Source: an uncultured Alteromonadaceae bacterium
Lineage (GTDB): Bacteria > Pseudomonadota > Gammaproteobacteria > Enterobacterales > Alteromonadaceae
Length of the DNA stretch: 64,000 nucleotides
Reading direction: 5' to 3'
Assembly (NCBI GenBank): GCA_947501935.1
Contig: CANMXU010000004.1
Coordinates: forward strand, 209,500 to 273,499
The notes under the pieces were generated by a model. It was not told where the DNA came from, searched no databases, and worked only from the letters and a program-made list of their open reading frames with translations. The translations under genes were made by a program, and so were the position numbers. Each line of letters begins with the position of its first letter. The first letter of the stretch is position 1. Below, in pieces: positions 1 to 8,244 of this stretch.

Positions 1-1
1 T

Positions 2-1174
2 CAAGCTAGACCTGGAGCCATTGATGCGCTCTATTTGCAAGTCTACGCGGGCGGAGGCAATAACAATCCATGTAGCTGGGATTTAGGATTGCCAGTTTAT
101 GCAGGTTTGTGGTCGAGAGATTATTCTCCTAGTGGTGTGCAGACTAAAATGCAAGATTGGAAAAATAGCTGTAAGAACACCGTAAAAGGTGGCTTCATGT
201 GGATATATGATGATTTTGACAATAGTGCTCAGGTTGCTGCCTATGCTTCGGCAATAAATACTGTGTTTACAGAGCAAGAGCCTAACCCAAATGACCCTAT
301 AATTACCGCTAGAGCAAGCATCCATAGCGGCGAAGATCAGGATAAAGCTTTTGATGGCGATACTGCTACCAAGTGGCTCGATAATGCTGGCGTTCCAAAT
401 ACAGGTAATCCTTCATGGATACAAGTAGAATACCCAGAGGCAAAACTGATAGACACGCTTACGTTAGTAAGTGCCAATGATGAAGATTCCCGTGATCCTA
501 CAGACGTTGAATTGCTAGCGTCGAATGATGGCAGTAATTGGACAACCTTAGGGGCTTGGTCTAATTTGGAATTTTTAGCGCGATTTGAAAGTAAAGACTT
601 AACGTTTGAAAATTCTCAATTGTTCAACCAATTCAAATTAAACATAACCAAGAATAAAGGTAATAACTCATTAACTCAGATTGCTGAAATATCGTTAACC
701 GATAATAGTAACCCTCAACCTAATTCCGTTGACCATACCGGCTTTCAAGGCGTTACTATCGATGCCCGAGCGAGCATTCATTCAGGGGAAGCTGAAACAA
801 TGGCTTTTGATGATGACTCAAATACCAAGTGGTTAGACAACGCGGGTGTACCAAATACCACTTCTCCTTCATGGATTCAAGCAACATTACCAGCGGCCCA
901 AGTAGTCAATGAGCTAGCTATCACTAGTGCAAATGATTCCACTGAAAGAGATCCATTAGACTTTAGCCTGAGTGGCTCAAATGATAATGGTGTTACCTGG
1001 GTGGAAATAGGCGCGTGGAATAATGTTACTTGGAATACTCGCTTTGAACGTCAGCTGTTCAGTGTGAGTAATAGCGATGCTTATTCAAGTTATCGTTTGA
1101 ATATTACTCAAAACCTGGGAAATTCTTCTATGACTCAAATTGCTGAAATTGAATTATTAGGACCTGAGTTTTAG
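2..1174 (+). CDS. Secreted glycosidase-like protein with two discoidin domains (5' truncated)
   Basis: The reading frame is open to the left edge, so the N-terminus is missing; a TTG at 35 is not a credible start. The first ~95 residues look like the end of a TIM-barrel glycosidase: a Pro-Val-Tyr-Ala-Gly-Leu-Trp segment and then Gly-Gly-Phe-Met-Trp-Ile-Tyr-Asp-Asp, as in the last strand of GH18-type chitinase/endo-N-acetylglucosaminidase barrels. Two copies of an F5/8 type C (discoidin, CBM32-like) domain follow, at about 296-703 and 758-1171. Each starts with an Ala-Arg-Ala-Ser-Ile-His-Ser-Gly-Glu block and has a Thr-Lys-Trp-Leu-Asp-Asn motif and a Gln-Ile-Ala-Glu-Ile end. Such domains bind carbohydrate on polymers or glycoproteins. 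Probably secreted. The GH18 assignment is an inference because the catalytic part is off-window; the discoidin repeats are clear. Confidence 0.75.
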   Translation, partial: QARPGAIDALYLQVYAGGGNNNPCSWDLGLPVYAGLWSRDYSPSGVQTKMQDWKNSCKNTVKGGFMWIYDDFDNSAQVAAYASAINTVFTEQEPNPNDPIITARASIHSGEDQDKAFDGDTATKWLDNAGVPNTGNPSWIQVEYPEAKLIDTLTLVSANDEDSRDPTDVELLASNDGSNWTTLGAWSNLEFLARFESKDLTFENSQLFNQFKLNITKNKGNNSLTQIAEISLTDNSNPQPNSVDHTGFQGVTIDARASIHSGEAETMAFDDDSNTKWLDNAGVPNTTSPSWIQATLPAAQVVNELAITSANDSTERDPLDFSLSGSNDNGVTWVEIGAWNNVTWNTRFERQLFSVSNSDAYSSYRLNITQNLGNSSMTQIAEIELLGPEF

Positions 1175-1290
1175 TGAGTTAGGAAATTCAGCTATAACGG
1201 CGTAAAGCCTCTTACCCTTTTAGTCTTAACCGCTAGTGATTAGTGGTTAAGACTTTTCTATTAACCAAGATAAAATTTAACAGGACAACC

Positions 1291-2934
1291 ATGTTATCCA
1301 GAACATCTCTTGCAAGTTGGCAAGCGCTAAATGTACATGCCAAGCAAATGAAATTCAGACATATGAACGAGTTTTTTGCTACCGATAAGCAACGATTTGA
1401 GCATTTTTCAGTTAATGCACCGTCATTGTTATTGGATTATTCAAAAAACTTAGTTACCCAAGAAACCATGCTGAAACTGATGGCATTGGCCCAAGAGTCT
1501 GATGTGATCACTTGGCGTGAAAAAATGTTCAGTGGTGAGCGTATTAATAGTACCGAGAATCGTGCGGTATTACACACAGCGCTGCGCAGTGGTTCTGAGC
1601 AATCAATCAATATTGATGGTGCCAATGTAGCTCAGCAAGTAGCTGCTAGCTTGGATAAAATGAAAACTTTCACCGAGCAAGTGAGAAGTGGCGATTGGCT
1701 TGGCTACACAGGTAAACGCATTACTGATATCGTTAATATTGGTGTTGGTGGTTCTAATTTAGGACCACAAATGGTTACCGAAGCGCTAAAACCTTATAGT
1801 GATAATCGTGTTAGGGTGCACTATGTTTCCAATGTTGATGGCACACAAATAGCTAATGTGCTGAGGCCACTAAACCCAGAAAATGTTTTGTTTATCGTTT
1901 CCAGTAAAACCTTTACCACCACCGAAACCATGACCAACGCCAATACCGCCAGACAGTGGTTGATTGCCTCATCTTTTGATGAAAAATCAGTCGCTAAACA
2001 CTTTATTGCGGTAAGCGCCAATGTTAACAATGTGTCAAATTTTGGCATTGAAGCTGACAATATTTTCGATATGTGGGATTGGGTTGGTGGTCGATTCTCT
2101 TTATGGTCAGCTATTGGTTTACCTATTGCGTTGGATCTTGGCTTTGAAAAGTTCAAAGAACTTTTGGTTGGTGCCAATGAAATGGATCAACATTTTTGCC
2201 AAACACCACTAGAACAAAATGCACCGGTAATTTTGGCTCTGTTAAGTGTCTGGAATTGCACCTTTCTCGGTGCTCAATCACAAGCAATATTACCTTATGA
2301 TCAATCTTTACATATGTTTTCTGCCTATATGCAACAAGCTGAAATGGAAAGCAATGGTAAGTCGGTTTCGTGGCATGGCAACGCGATAGATTATCCTACC
2401 GTGCCTTCCATCTGGGGCGCGTTAGGGATCAATGGTCAACACGCTTTTTATCAGTATTTGCATCAAAGCAATAACATAGTGCCAGCAGATTTTATTGGTT
2501 CGATTGAAAGTGTTACGCCAGTAAAAGGGCACCATTCAACCTTAATGGCTAACTTTTTTGCCCAATCGCAGGCGCTGATGTCTGGTGTTGATGAACAACA
2601 AGTTCGAGCCGATCTTAAAGCCAAAGGTAGAACTCAAGAGTACATTGACAAGGTATCGCCACATAAGGTTCATAAGGGAAATCGACCCACTAATACTATT
2701 TTGATGAAACGTATTTCGCCAAAAAGCTTGGGCAGTTTAATTGCCTTATACGAACACAAAATTTTTGTTCAAGGTATTATTTTGCAAATTTGTTCGTTTG
2801 ATCAGTGGGGTGTGGAGCTTGGTAAAGGGCTCGCGAATGAAATTCAGCAAGAGCTAGAACAAAACATAACTAACGGTAATCATGACAGCTCTACTAATAG
2901 CTTGATTAGTTTTTTCAAAAGTTCATTTAGATAA
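1291..2934 (+). CDS. pgi: Glucose-6-phosphate isomerase
   Basis: Interconverts glucose-6-phosphate and fructose-6-phosphate in the cytosol (glycolysis and gluconeogenesis). The protein is 547 residues, against 549 in E. coli. Both family signatures are present: the Gly-Gly-Arg-Phe-Ser block and the C-terminal Phe-Asp-Gln-Trp-Gly-Val-Glu-Leu-Gly-Lys block. Catalytic residues by family alignment are Glu353 (in Met-Glu-Ser-Asn-Gly-Lys), His384 (in Gly-Gln-His-Ala-Phe) and Lys512. I chose the ATG at 1291, preceded by AGGA, because it gives the standard N-terminus; an in-frame GTG at 1243 would add 16 atypical residues. It stands alone between accessory genes. Confidence 0.97.
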   Translation: MLSRTSLASWQALNVHAKQMKFRHMNEFFATDKQRFEHFSVNAPSLLLDYSKNLVTQETMLKLMALAQESDVITWREKMFSGERINSTENRAVLHTALRSGSEQSINIDGANVAQQVAASLDKMKTFTEQVRSGDWLGYTGKRITDIVNIGVGGSNLGPQMVTEALKPYSDNRVRVHYVSNVDGTQIANVLRPLNPENVLFIVSSKTFTTTETMTNANTARQWLIASSFDEKSVAKHFIAVSANVNNVSNFGIEADNIFDMWDWVGGRFSLWSAIGLPIALDLGFEKFKELLVGANEMDQHFCQTPLEQNAPVILALLSVWNCTFLGAQSQAILPYDQSLHMFSAYMQQAEMESNGKSVSWHGNAIDYPTVPSIWGALGINGQHAFYQYLHQSNNIVPADFIGSIESVTPVKGHHSTLMANFFAQSQALMSGVDEQQVRADLKAKGRTQEYIDKVSPHKVHKGNRPTNTILMKRISPKSLGSLIALYEHKIFVQGIILQICSFDQWGVELGKGLANEIQQELEQNITNGNHDSSTNSLISFFKSSFR

Positions 2935-2966
2935 CAACAGGCACTTTATTTACTCACTTTCATCTA

Positions 2967-3034
2967 AAGTATTTTAATGAATTCGAATAACTTGATTTTT
3001 ATCAGTTAAGTTATTGTTATTAAATGAAGTACTT
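2967..3034. repeat. Long imperfect inverted repeat after pgi
   Basis: Two 27-base arms (2967-2993 and 3008-3034) are mirror-related. The outer five bases (AAGTA/TACTT) and the inner eight (AATAACTT/AAGTTATT) pair perfectly, with poorly paired sequence between. There is no T-run, so it is not a normal intrinsic terminator. It could be a folded mRNA end of pgi or a regulator site for the CotH-like gene that starts 36 bases later. Confidence 0.4.
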
Positions 3035-3069
3035 GGGTTAAGTAATCATCCAATTTGGGAACTAGCTTC

Positions 3070-4473
3070 ATGAACAATCCTTTTAATAATAAGTCTTTGA
3101 CGTGCGTTGTAATTTTGTCTTTTTTTTTAGTAGCTTGTGGAAGTGATAACGACTCATCGTCCCAACCTCCACCAACAGACGTAGATCAACCATCGGTCAA
3201 TTTACATAAACTGCCAATAATTGAAATAGATACTTTGGGCAACATCATTGTTGATGAACCTAAAGTAAAAACAAGGATGGCGGTAAAAGAGTTAAATGAT
3301 GACGGCATTGAAATAGTGACTTATGAAGGTTTTGCAGGCGTAGAGTTTCGCGGGGCTTCATCTCAGTCGTTTGATAAAAAATCGTATGGTGTTGAAACGC
3401 GTAATGACGATGATAGTAATTTAAACACCTCAATATTGGGCTTTCCAGAAGAAAATGACTGGGTGTTTTATGGTCCTTATAGTGATAAATCTTTGATGCG
3501 TAATCCGTTAATGTTTTCTATTGCTAGTGATCTGAATCGTTATGCATCGCGTTGGCAATATTTTGATTTATACATAAATGAACAACATCAAGGTATTTAT
3601 GTACTGCTAGAAAAAATGAAACGGGATGACTTTCGTATTAATATCAATAAATTAAAAGAAAGTGAAAATGATGGCGAAGACGTTACGGGCGGTTACATCA
3701 TTAAAATTGATAAAACTGTCGGTGATGGCATCGGTACCGGAGATTACAATGACACTATTTCGTTTGCTTCTCATCACCTATCTCAGAGTAATAAGAGGCA
3801 TCATTTTCTTTATGATACACCCGACTCAGATGAAATAACCACAGAACAAAAAATCTATATTCAAAGCTACTTACATGATTTTGAAGATGCTTTGCAATCG
3901 GTGAATTTTACCAATGAAGAAGTTGGGTATCGAAACTATATTGATGTTGACTCCTTTGTTGATTATTTCATTTTAAATGAATTAGGTCGTAATGTTGACA
4001 GTTACCGCTTAAGTACATATTTAGTGAAAGATAAAAACGCCAGGTTGGCTATGGGCCCAATGTGGGATTTGAACTTGGCCTTTGGTAACGCGAATTATTG
4101 TGAAGGTGATAATGTTAATACTTGGGCCTATGAATTTAGTGTGGTATGCCCAAGTGACGCAAACCCAGTCCCTTTTTGGTGGCAGCGATTATTAAGTGAC
4201 CCTTATTTTTCAGATAAAGTAAAAAGCCGATGGCAAGCCCTAAGGCTTAATGTGCTTAGTGATGAGCACTTAGCCGAAAAAATTAATGATATTTCCTTAT
4301 TGCTTGAAAAGAGTAAATCGGTACCTGAAAACTTTTCTGTATGGGGGACTTTAGGGGAGTATGTTTGGCCAAATGCGTTTATCGGGGAATCACATCAGCA
4401 AGAAGTAGATTATTTGAAAACATGGTTACAGTCACGTATTTCTTGGCTCGATAATAATATCCCTGCTTTATAA
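3070..4473 (+). CDS. CotH-kinase-like lipoprotein
   Basis: The protein of 467 residues starts with a lipoprotein signal (hydrophobic stretch, Leu-Val-Ala-Cys lipobox) and a Ser/Pro/Asp-rich linker, so it is probably membrane anchored. The body matches the CotH family, atypical protein kinases first known from Bacillus spore coat: an Arg-Gly-Ala-Ser-Ser-Gln block, Lys-Ser-Tyr, a Leu-Leu-Glu-Lys-Met-Lys-Arg segment, and a Gly-Pro-Met-Trp-Asp block at 329-333. After that Trp-Asp, many CotH proteins have a second Asp two residues on; here it is Asn335, so a metal ligand may be changed. I used ATG 3070; a TTG at 3055 is less likely. Bacterial CotH proteins outside spore formers often sit on the surface and their substrates are mostly unknown. 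It lies between pgi and two other lipoprotein genes. Confidence 0.8.
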   Translation: MNNPFNNKSLTCVVILSFFLVACGSDNDSSSQPPPTDVDQPSVNLHKLPIIEIDTLGNIIVDEPKVKTRMAVKELNDDGIEIVTYEGFAGVEFRGASSQSFDKKSYGVETRNDDDSNLNTSILGFPEENDWVFYGPYSDKSLMRNPLMFSIASDLNRYASRWQYFDLYINEQHQGIYVLLEKMKRDDFRININKLKESENDGEDVTGGYIIKIDKTVGDGIGTGDYNDTISFASHHLSQSNKRHHFLYDTPDSDEITTEQKIYIQSYLHDFEDALQSVNFTNEEVGYRNYIDVDSFVDYFILNELGRNVDSYRLSTYLVKDKNARLAMGPMWDLNLAFGNANYCEGDNVNTWAYEFSVVCPSDANPVPFWWQRLLSDPYFSDKVKSRWQALRLNVLSDEHLAEKINDISLLLEKSKSVPENFSVWGTLGEYVWPNAFIGESHQQEVDYLKTWLQSRISWLDNNIPAL

Positions 4474-4561
4474 TAACAAGTGTAAAATTGCTATTGAATC
4501 AGGTGTTCTGCTGTTAATGCCATTTATTTTAAAAAATGAATATAAAAAGGTTAAGTTGAAT

Positions 4562-6001
4562 ATGAAACAAACAATAATATTGAAGCTATTTTTGGTGATT
4601 TTAACACTACAAGGTTGTAGTAGTGCACCTATAGCACCTATTGACAGCAAAAAATGGCTAGCGGGTGATCACCATATCCATAGTCGTTATAGCGTAGGTT
4701 GGGATAGAAGTGTCTCTCCGCCTAAGCCAATTATTGCGGGTGATGCACATTACTCTGCGGCAATGAATGCTCAAATGGCTTATCACCACGGACTGAGTTG
4801 GATGGTGATCACAGATCATGGTGGTCCCAATCATAGCAAACTCAATTTGGATCAGGCTTACCCCGACTTAAAAGCTTCACGACAGGCAATGCCTAATATC
4901 ATTCAGTTTTATGGTATGGAACTTGACACACCTGGGGCTGAGCACAGTAGTTTAATTATTCCTCACAGCCATGATGAGGCGCAGCAGCTGTATCACCTTG
5001 AAAAAAGCTATGCCAGAAATGACGTTTACCGTAATCAAGATAAAGGCAGAAATACCGAAAAGCGCATGCTGGCAGCGCTTGAAGATATGAAGTCTCAAAA
5101 CAAACAACCTATTGTGATAGTTAATCATCCAGGACGGACCGCTACGGGGCTTGGGGAGTACACTAAAGTTACTCCTACAGAGCTCCGTAATTGGAATGAT
5201 ACTGCGCCAACGGTGGCTGTTGGTATGTCGGGATCTCCTGGTCACCAAGCTCTAACGATAAGCCCTGATGGCAGCATCAAAAGTAATGAAGTACGTGGTG
5301 GATATAGAAATTACCCTACCATGGGTGGATTTGATCAAATGACGGCAAGGTTAGGTGGCTTTTGGGATAGCATGTTAGGAGAAGGACGCCATTGGTGGAT
5401 AACTTCTTCATCGGACAGTCATATTCATTATACCGAAGGAGGAGCAGACTTTTGGCCGGGTGAGTTTTCTAAAACTTATGTATATTCTGAAAAAAATTAT
5501 GATGATTTATTACAAAATATTAGAGCCGGTCGTGTTTTTGTTACCACAGGTGATTTAATCACTGAGCTATATGTCTCGGTTAGTGTAGATAACAAGAATC
5601 ATAGTGCCAGTATAGGTGATACCATTGAAGTTCATGCCGGAGATACGCTTAAAGTTGAAATTAAATTCCTTGACCCTGATCGTCACAATGCTCACTTTGA
5701 TAATCCAAAAGTGAATAGGGTAGATCTCATTAAAGGGCAGGTTATGGGGCGACTAATTGATAAGAGTGTTGATATTAACACTACTGCGAAGGTTATTAGT
5801 CGTTTTAGTGAAAAAAATTGGCGGCAAGAAAACGGCTATCAAGTTATTTCTTATACTATGAAAAATGTTAGTAAAGATTCCTACATACGTATTCGAGGCA
5901 CTAACACGACACAACTTGAACCGGAAAAAGATTTAAAGGGAGAAGATCCATGGTCAGATCTTTGGTTTTACAGTAACCCCATATTTATAAAAGTAAAATA
6001 A
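4562..6001 (+). CDS. PHP-type metallohydrolase (CehA/McbA-like), lipoprotein
   Basis: A 479-residue protein with a lipoprotein signal ending Leu-Gln-Gly-Cys19. The PHP metal-binding pattern is visible: Asp-His-His-Ile-His (His38 and His40), Ile-Thr-Asp-His-Gly-Gly, Val-Asn-His-Pro-Gly-Arg and Ser-Ser-Asp-Ser-His. This layout is typical of CehA/McbA-family hydrolases, metal-dependent phosphoesterases or esterases; the substrate cannot be told from sequence. About 140 C-terminal residues look like a beta-rich accessory domain. The ATG at 4562 begins the signal peptide and follows an AAGG; an upstream in-frame ATG at 4517 would place 15 charged residues before the signal. The DNA around its start is closely similar to that of the PNGase F-like gene at 6289. 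Confidence 0.8.
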   Translation: MKQTIILKLFLVILTLQGCSSAPIAPIDSKKWLAGDHHIHSRYSVGWDRSVSPPKPIIAGDAHYSAAMNAQMAYHHGLSWMVITDHGGPNHSKLNLDQAYPDLKASRQAMPNIIQFYGMELDTPGAEHSSLIIPHSHDEAQQLYHLEKSYARNDVYRNQDKGRNTEKRMLAALEDMKSQNKQPIVIVNHPGRTATGLGEYTKVTPTELRNWNDTAPTVAVGMSGSPGHQALTISPDGSIKSNEVRGGYRNYPTMGGFDQMTARLGGFWDSMLGEGRHWWITSSSDSHIHYTEGGADFWPGEFSKTYVYSEKNYDDLLQNIRAGRVFVTTGDLITELYVSVSVDNKNHSASIGDTIEVHAGDTLKVEIKFLDPDRHNAHFDNPKVNRVDLIKGQVMGRLIDKSVDINTTAKVISRFSEKNWRQENGYQVISYTMKNVSKDSYIRIRGTNTTQLEPEKDLKGEDPWSDLWFYSNPIFIKVK

Positions 6002-6127
6002 CAATAAAGGATAGCTGAAAGAGGTCATTATAGCCGTAACATCGGGACTATTATTAATAAAATATTGTGCATAATTAGTGCTCAGGTCAAGCTATATAGC
6101 CATTGAGAATAATGATTTTAGAACCTT

Positions 6128-6161
6128 AACATCATCATTATTTATAAATAATGATGATGTT
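6128..6161. repeat. Perfect 34-bp palindrome
   Basis: Each 17-base half (6128-6144 and 6145-6161) is the exact reverse complement of the other, with no loop. It begins AACATCATCATTATTT. It lies in the 287-base gap between the PHP gene and the PNGase F-like gene, about 130 bases before the latter's start. There is no T-run after it. It could act as a cruciform, a transcript end or an operator. Confidence 0.85.
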
Positions 6162-6288
6162 GCAAAAGGCTTATCACTGCTGTCTGTGTAATTGGCAAAT
6201 ACTATTAATGGATATAATCGATTGCGGTGGCTGCTAGTAATGATATGGGTTCTTTTTGATAAAATAATACTATAAGGTTAAGTAGAAT

Positions 6289-7503
6289 ATGAAGCAGGTG
6301 GTGATATTAAACATATTTTGGGTGATGTTAATACTACAGGGTTGTAGTAGTGCACCTATAGTCGCTATTGGAAGTAAAACAGTTTCCGTATTTTCTGATG
6401 AAGTGGTTAACTGGGGGCATCCTGAAGCTGAGTCACCGATAAAAGCACATAATAATGGCATAATTCGCTTAAGTGGTGGTCGGATATTATTGAAAAAAGT
6501 TGATTTGCCACAATTTCAAAAATCCACTCAAGTGAGTGCTAAGTTAACACTGGTTAGTAATGGCGACCCTTGGGATAAATCAGGCTCATTATTTGTCTTA
6601 CCGAAAGTGTCTGTTATTAATTTACTGAACATTCAACAACAGCAACAAGAGTTTCCCAACTTTGCTGTTGGTGATGAAAATTTTCCTGGCATAGCTTTAA
6701 GTAATAACTATTTACCTACGCTGGAATTGCTGCGCTTTATGACACCATTTGGTGTTGGATTTTTCAGTGAGTCAGCTAAGTTGGACCAACGTAAACCTGT
6801 CTATATACCCCATTGGGAAAAAAATGTGCTTTGGCAACAAGATATATCCGACCGCTTAAGTGAGTTACAAGGTGAAGTCTGGATTGGTGTTTGGATAGAT
6901 GTTTGGACCAAAGAAGGTTACAAAATTAACTTAGAGCTTAACTTTGATGAAACTGAGTTCATTGAATATAAAGCCAAAAAAACTTGGACTAAGCCACTGA
7001 TAAATACAATTAACTACTTTGGACCAATGAATTACCCTGATTTCTTTTCTCGAAATGACTTACTGGTTGATATTGATATTCCTGAAAATGTCACTAATGT
7101 CGAATTAAAATACATTGCCACCGGCCATGGTGGTCACGAGGGCGGCGACGAATTCGTCAAGAAAGAGCATATTGTTTCGGTAAATGGAAAAGAATTACAG
7201 CGTTTTATCCCTTGGCGTGATGACTGTGCTGCGTTTAGACGTTTTAACCCACATTCCGGAGTTTGGACAGAAAAAACATATTGGAAAAACAAAGAAATAG
7301 ATGAGCGTATTGCTTCATCTGATTATTCTCGTTCTAACTGGTGTCCTGGAAGTGATGTAAAACCATTATCAATATCTCTGTCAGGTTTGAATTCTGGGAA
7401 GCACCAGCTTAAGTTCAGTATTCCACAAGCACAAGCGATAAAAGAAAACGAATTGAATCACTGGTTAATTTCAGCTTATTTAGTGGGTGAAATACAGGAG
7501 TAG
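6289..7503 (+). CDS. PNGase F-like peptide-N-glycosidase, lipoprotein
   Basis: A 404-residue lipoprotein (lipobox Cys19). The C-terminal half carries the PNGase F pattern: Thr-Gly-His-Gly-Gly then Gly-Gly-Asp-Glu-Phe, Pro-Trp-Arg-Asp-Asp-Cys, Asn-Pro-His-Ser-Gly, and Asp-Tyr-Ser-Arg-Ser-Asn-Trp-Cys-Pro-Gly. By my alignment from memory to Elizabethkingia PNGase F, Asp96 matches Asp60, Glu288 matches Glu206 and Arg348 matches Arg248, the catalytic set. The position of Glu118 (Glu-Thr-Trp) is Asp204-Val-Trp here. The enzyme would cut the amide bond between N-glycan and Asn on glycoproteins, on the cell surface or in the periplasm. ATG 6289 follows an AAGG. It belongs with the PHP and CotH lipoproteins upstream. 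Confidence 0.82.
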   Translation: MKQVVILNIFWVMLILQGCSSAPIVAIGSKTVSVFSDEVVNWGHPEAESPIKAHNNGIIRLSGGRILLKKVDLPQFQKSTQVSAKLTLVSNGDPWDKSGSLFVLPKVSVINLLNIQQQQQEFPNFAVGDENFPGIALSNNYLPTLELLRFMTPFGVGFFSESAKLDQRKPVYIPHWEKNVLWQQDISDRLSELQGEVWIGVWIDVWTKEGYKINLELNFDETEFIEYKAKKTWTKPLINTINYFGPMNYPDFFSRNDLLVDIDIPENVTNVELKYIATGHGGHEGGDEFVKKEHIVSVNGKELQRFIPWRDDCAAFRRFNPHSGVWTEKTYWKNKEIDERIASSDYSRSNWCPGSDVKPLSISLSGLNSGKHQLKFSIPQAQAIKENELNHWLISAYLVGEIQE

Positions 7504-7997
7504 GCTAAGTGCGTATTAGTATTTTGTGAGCACTTAATTGTAAAACGTGATGGCTAGCTTTATTGAATGTTGAGGATAGGCCGTCTAAGTGGTATTTCCA
7601 CCATTTATTTAAAACAACTATATGTGAATAATATACAGTCGTCCATCGTTGCTCATCAATAACTCTCTTGAGCTAAAAATGTCTATTTTGTATCAAGCTT
7701 CAATATTGCAATTGGCTGATGTATTTCAACATCGAGCTTCGGCTTAATATAGTGAATGGGCATATTATTTAGTTTTGGAAGTATTAGCCTATTCCTTCAG
7801 TATTCGTTAAAGAAGCTATCTTTTTTGCCATGATGTACCAATGAAATGTTTAAACTAAGTTGTTGGTACATCTGATGGTAGATTAAAAACTGGATGTTAC
7901 CAAACCGAGTTGGACTGTAATGGAGCAGTAAACAGGCTACACAGCTTGTTTTTTTAAGATGTTTTGGATTTTTTTGGAATGTACTTGGAAGAGAAAG
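7504..7997. other. Non-coding stretch before the tRNA
   Basis: About 490 bases without a credible gene on either strand. The only structure I see is the inverted repeat at 7832-7872. The PNGase F-like gene ends into it and the tRNA gene, on the other strand, transcribes towards it. Confidence 0.6.
7832..7872. repeat. 10-bp perfect inverted repeat
   Basis: GATGTACCAA at 7832-7841 is matched by TTGGTACATC at 7863-7872, with a 21-base loop that itself contains the palindrome GTTTAAAC. Flanking CCAT/ATGG extends the symmetry loosely. No T-run follows, so it is a hairpin or protein site of unknown role in the gap between the PNGase F-like gene and the tRNA. Confidence 0.6.
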
Positions 7998-8074
7998 TGG
8001 TGGCCCCTCAGTGACTTGAACACTGGACCTACCGATTATGAGTCGGGCGCTCTAACCAGCTGAGCTAAGGGGCC
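7998..8074 (-). tRNA. ileX: tRNA-Ile2 (anticodon CAU)
   Basis: A complete cloverleaf on the minus strand: perfect 7-bp acceptor stem (GGCCCCT/AGGGGCC), D arm, anticodon loop CTCATAA, T arm CAGTG-TTCAAGT-CACTG, and an encoded CCA (7998-8000). The CAT anticodon could mean Met, but the GGCCCCTTAGCTCAG start matches the E. coli AUA-reading isoleucine tRNA (ileX/ileY), not the elongator Met tRNA. It would need TilS to turn C34 into lysidine. The outermost anticodon-stem pair is a C.U mismatch, where E. coli ileX has G.U. Confidence 0.88.
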
Positions 8075-8164
8075 GTTGTACTGCTGCTTTAAAAGAGTAG
8101 ACTATCTGTTAAAGCGGCGAGAAGTATAAGCATTTTTTATTTTGTTGTCACTATTAGTCTTTTA

Positions 8165-8200
8165 AAAAAAGCACCATTTTAAACTGTTAGGTGCTTTTTT
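8165..8200 (-). terminator. Intrinsic terminator of the outer-membrane protein gene
   Basis: Perfect 11-bp stem AAAAAAGCACC (8165-8175) / GGTGCTTTTTT (8190-8200) with a 14-base loop. It has T-runs on both strands, so it can serve the minus-strand gene ending at 8245. Confidence 0.8.
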
Positions 8201-8244
8201 AAACGATTAAGACCAAGCGTTGAGCTTTTTGTTTGATGCCAAGG

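Noticed and set aside
1821..2177. 118-codon frame opposite pgi
   Set aside because: Antisense shadow inside a highly conserved gene.
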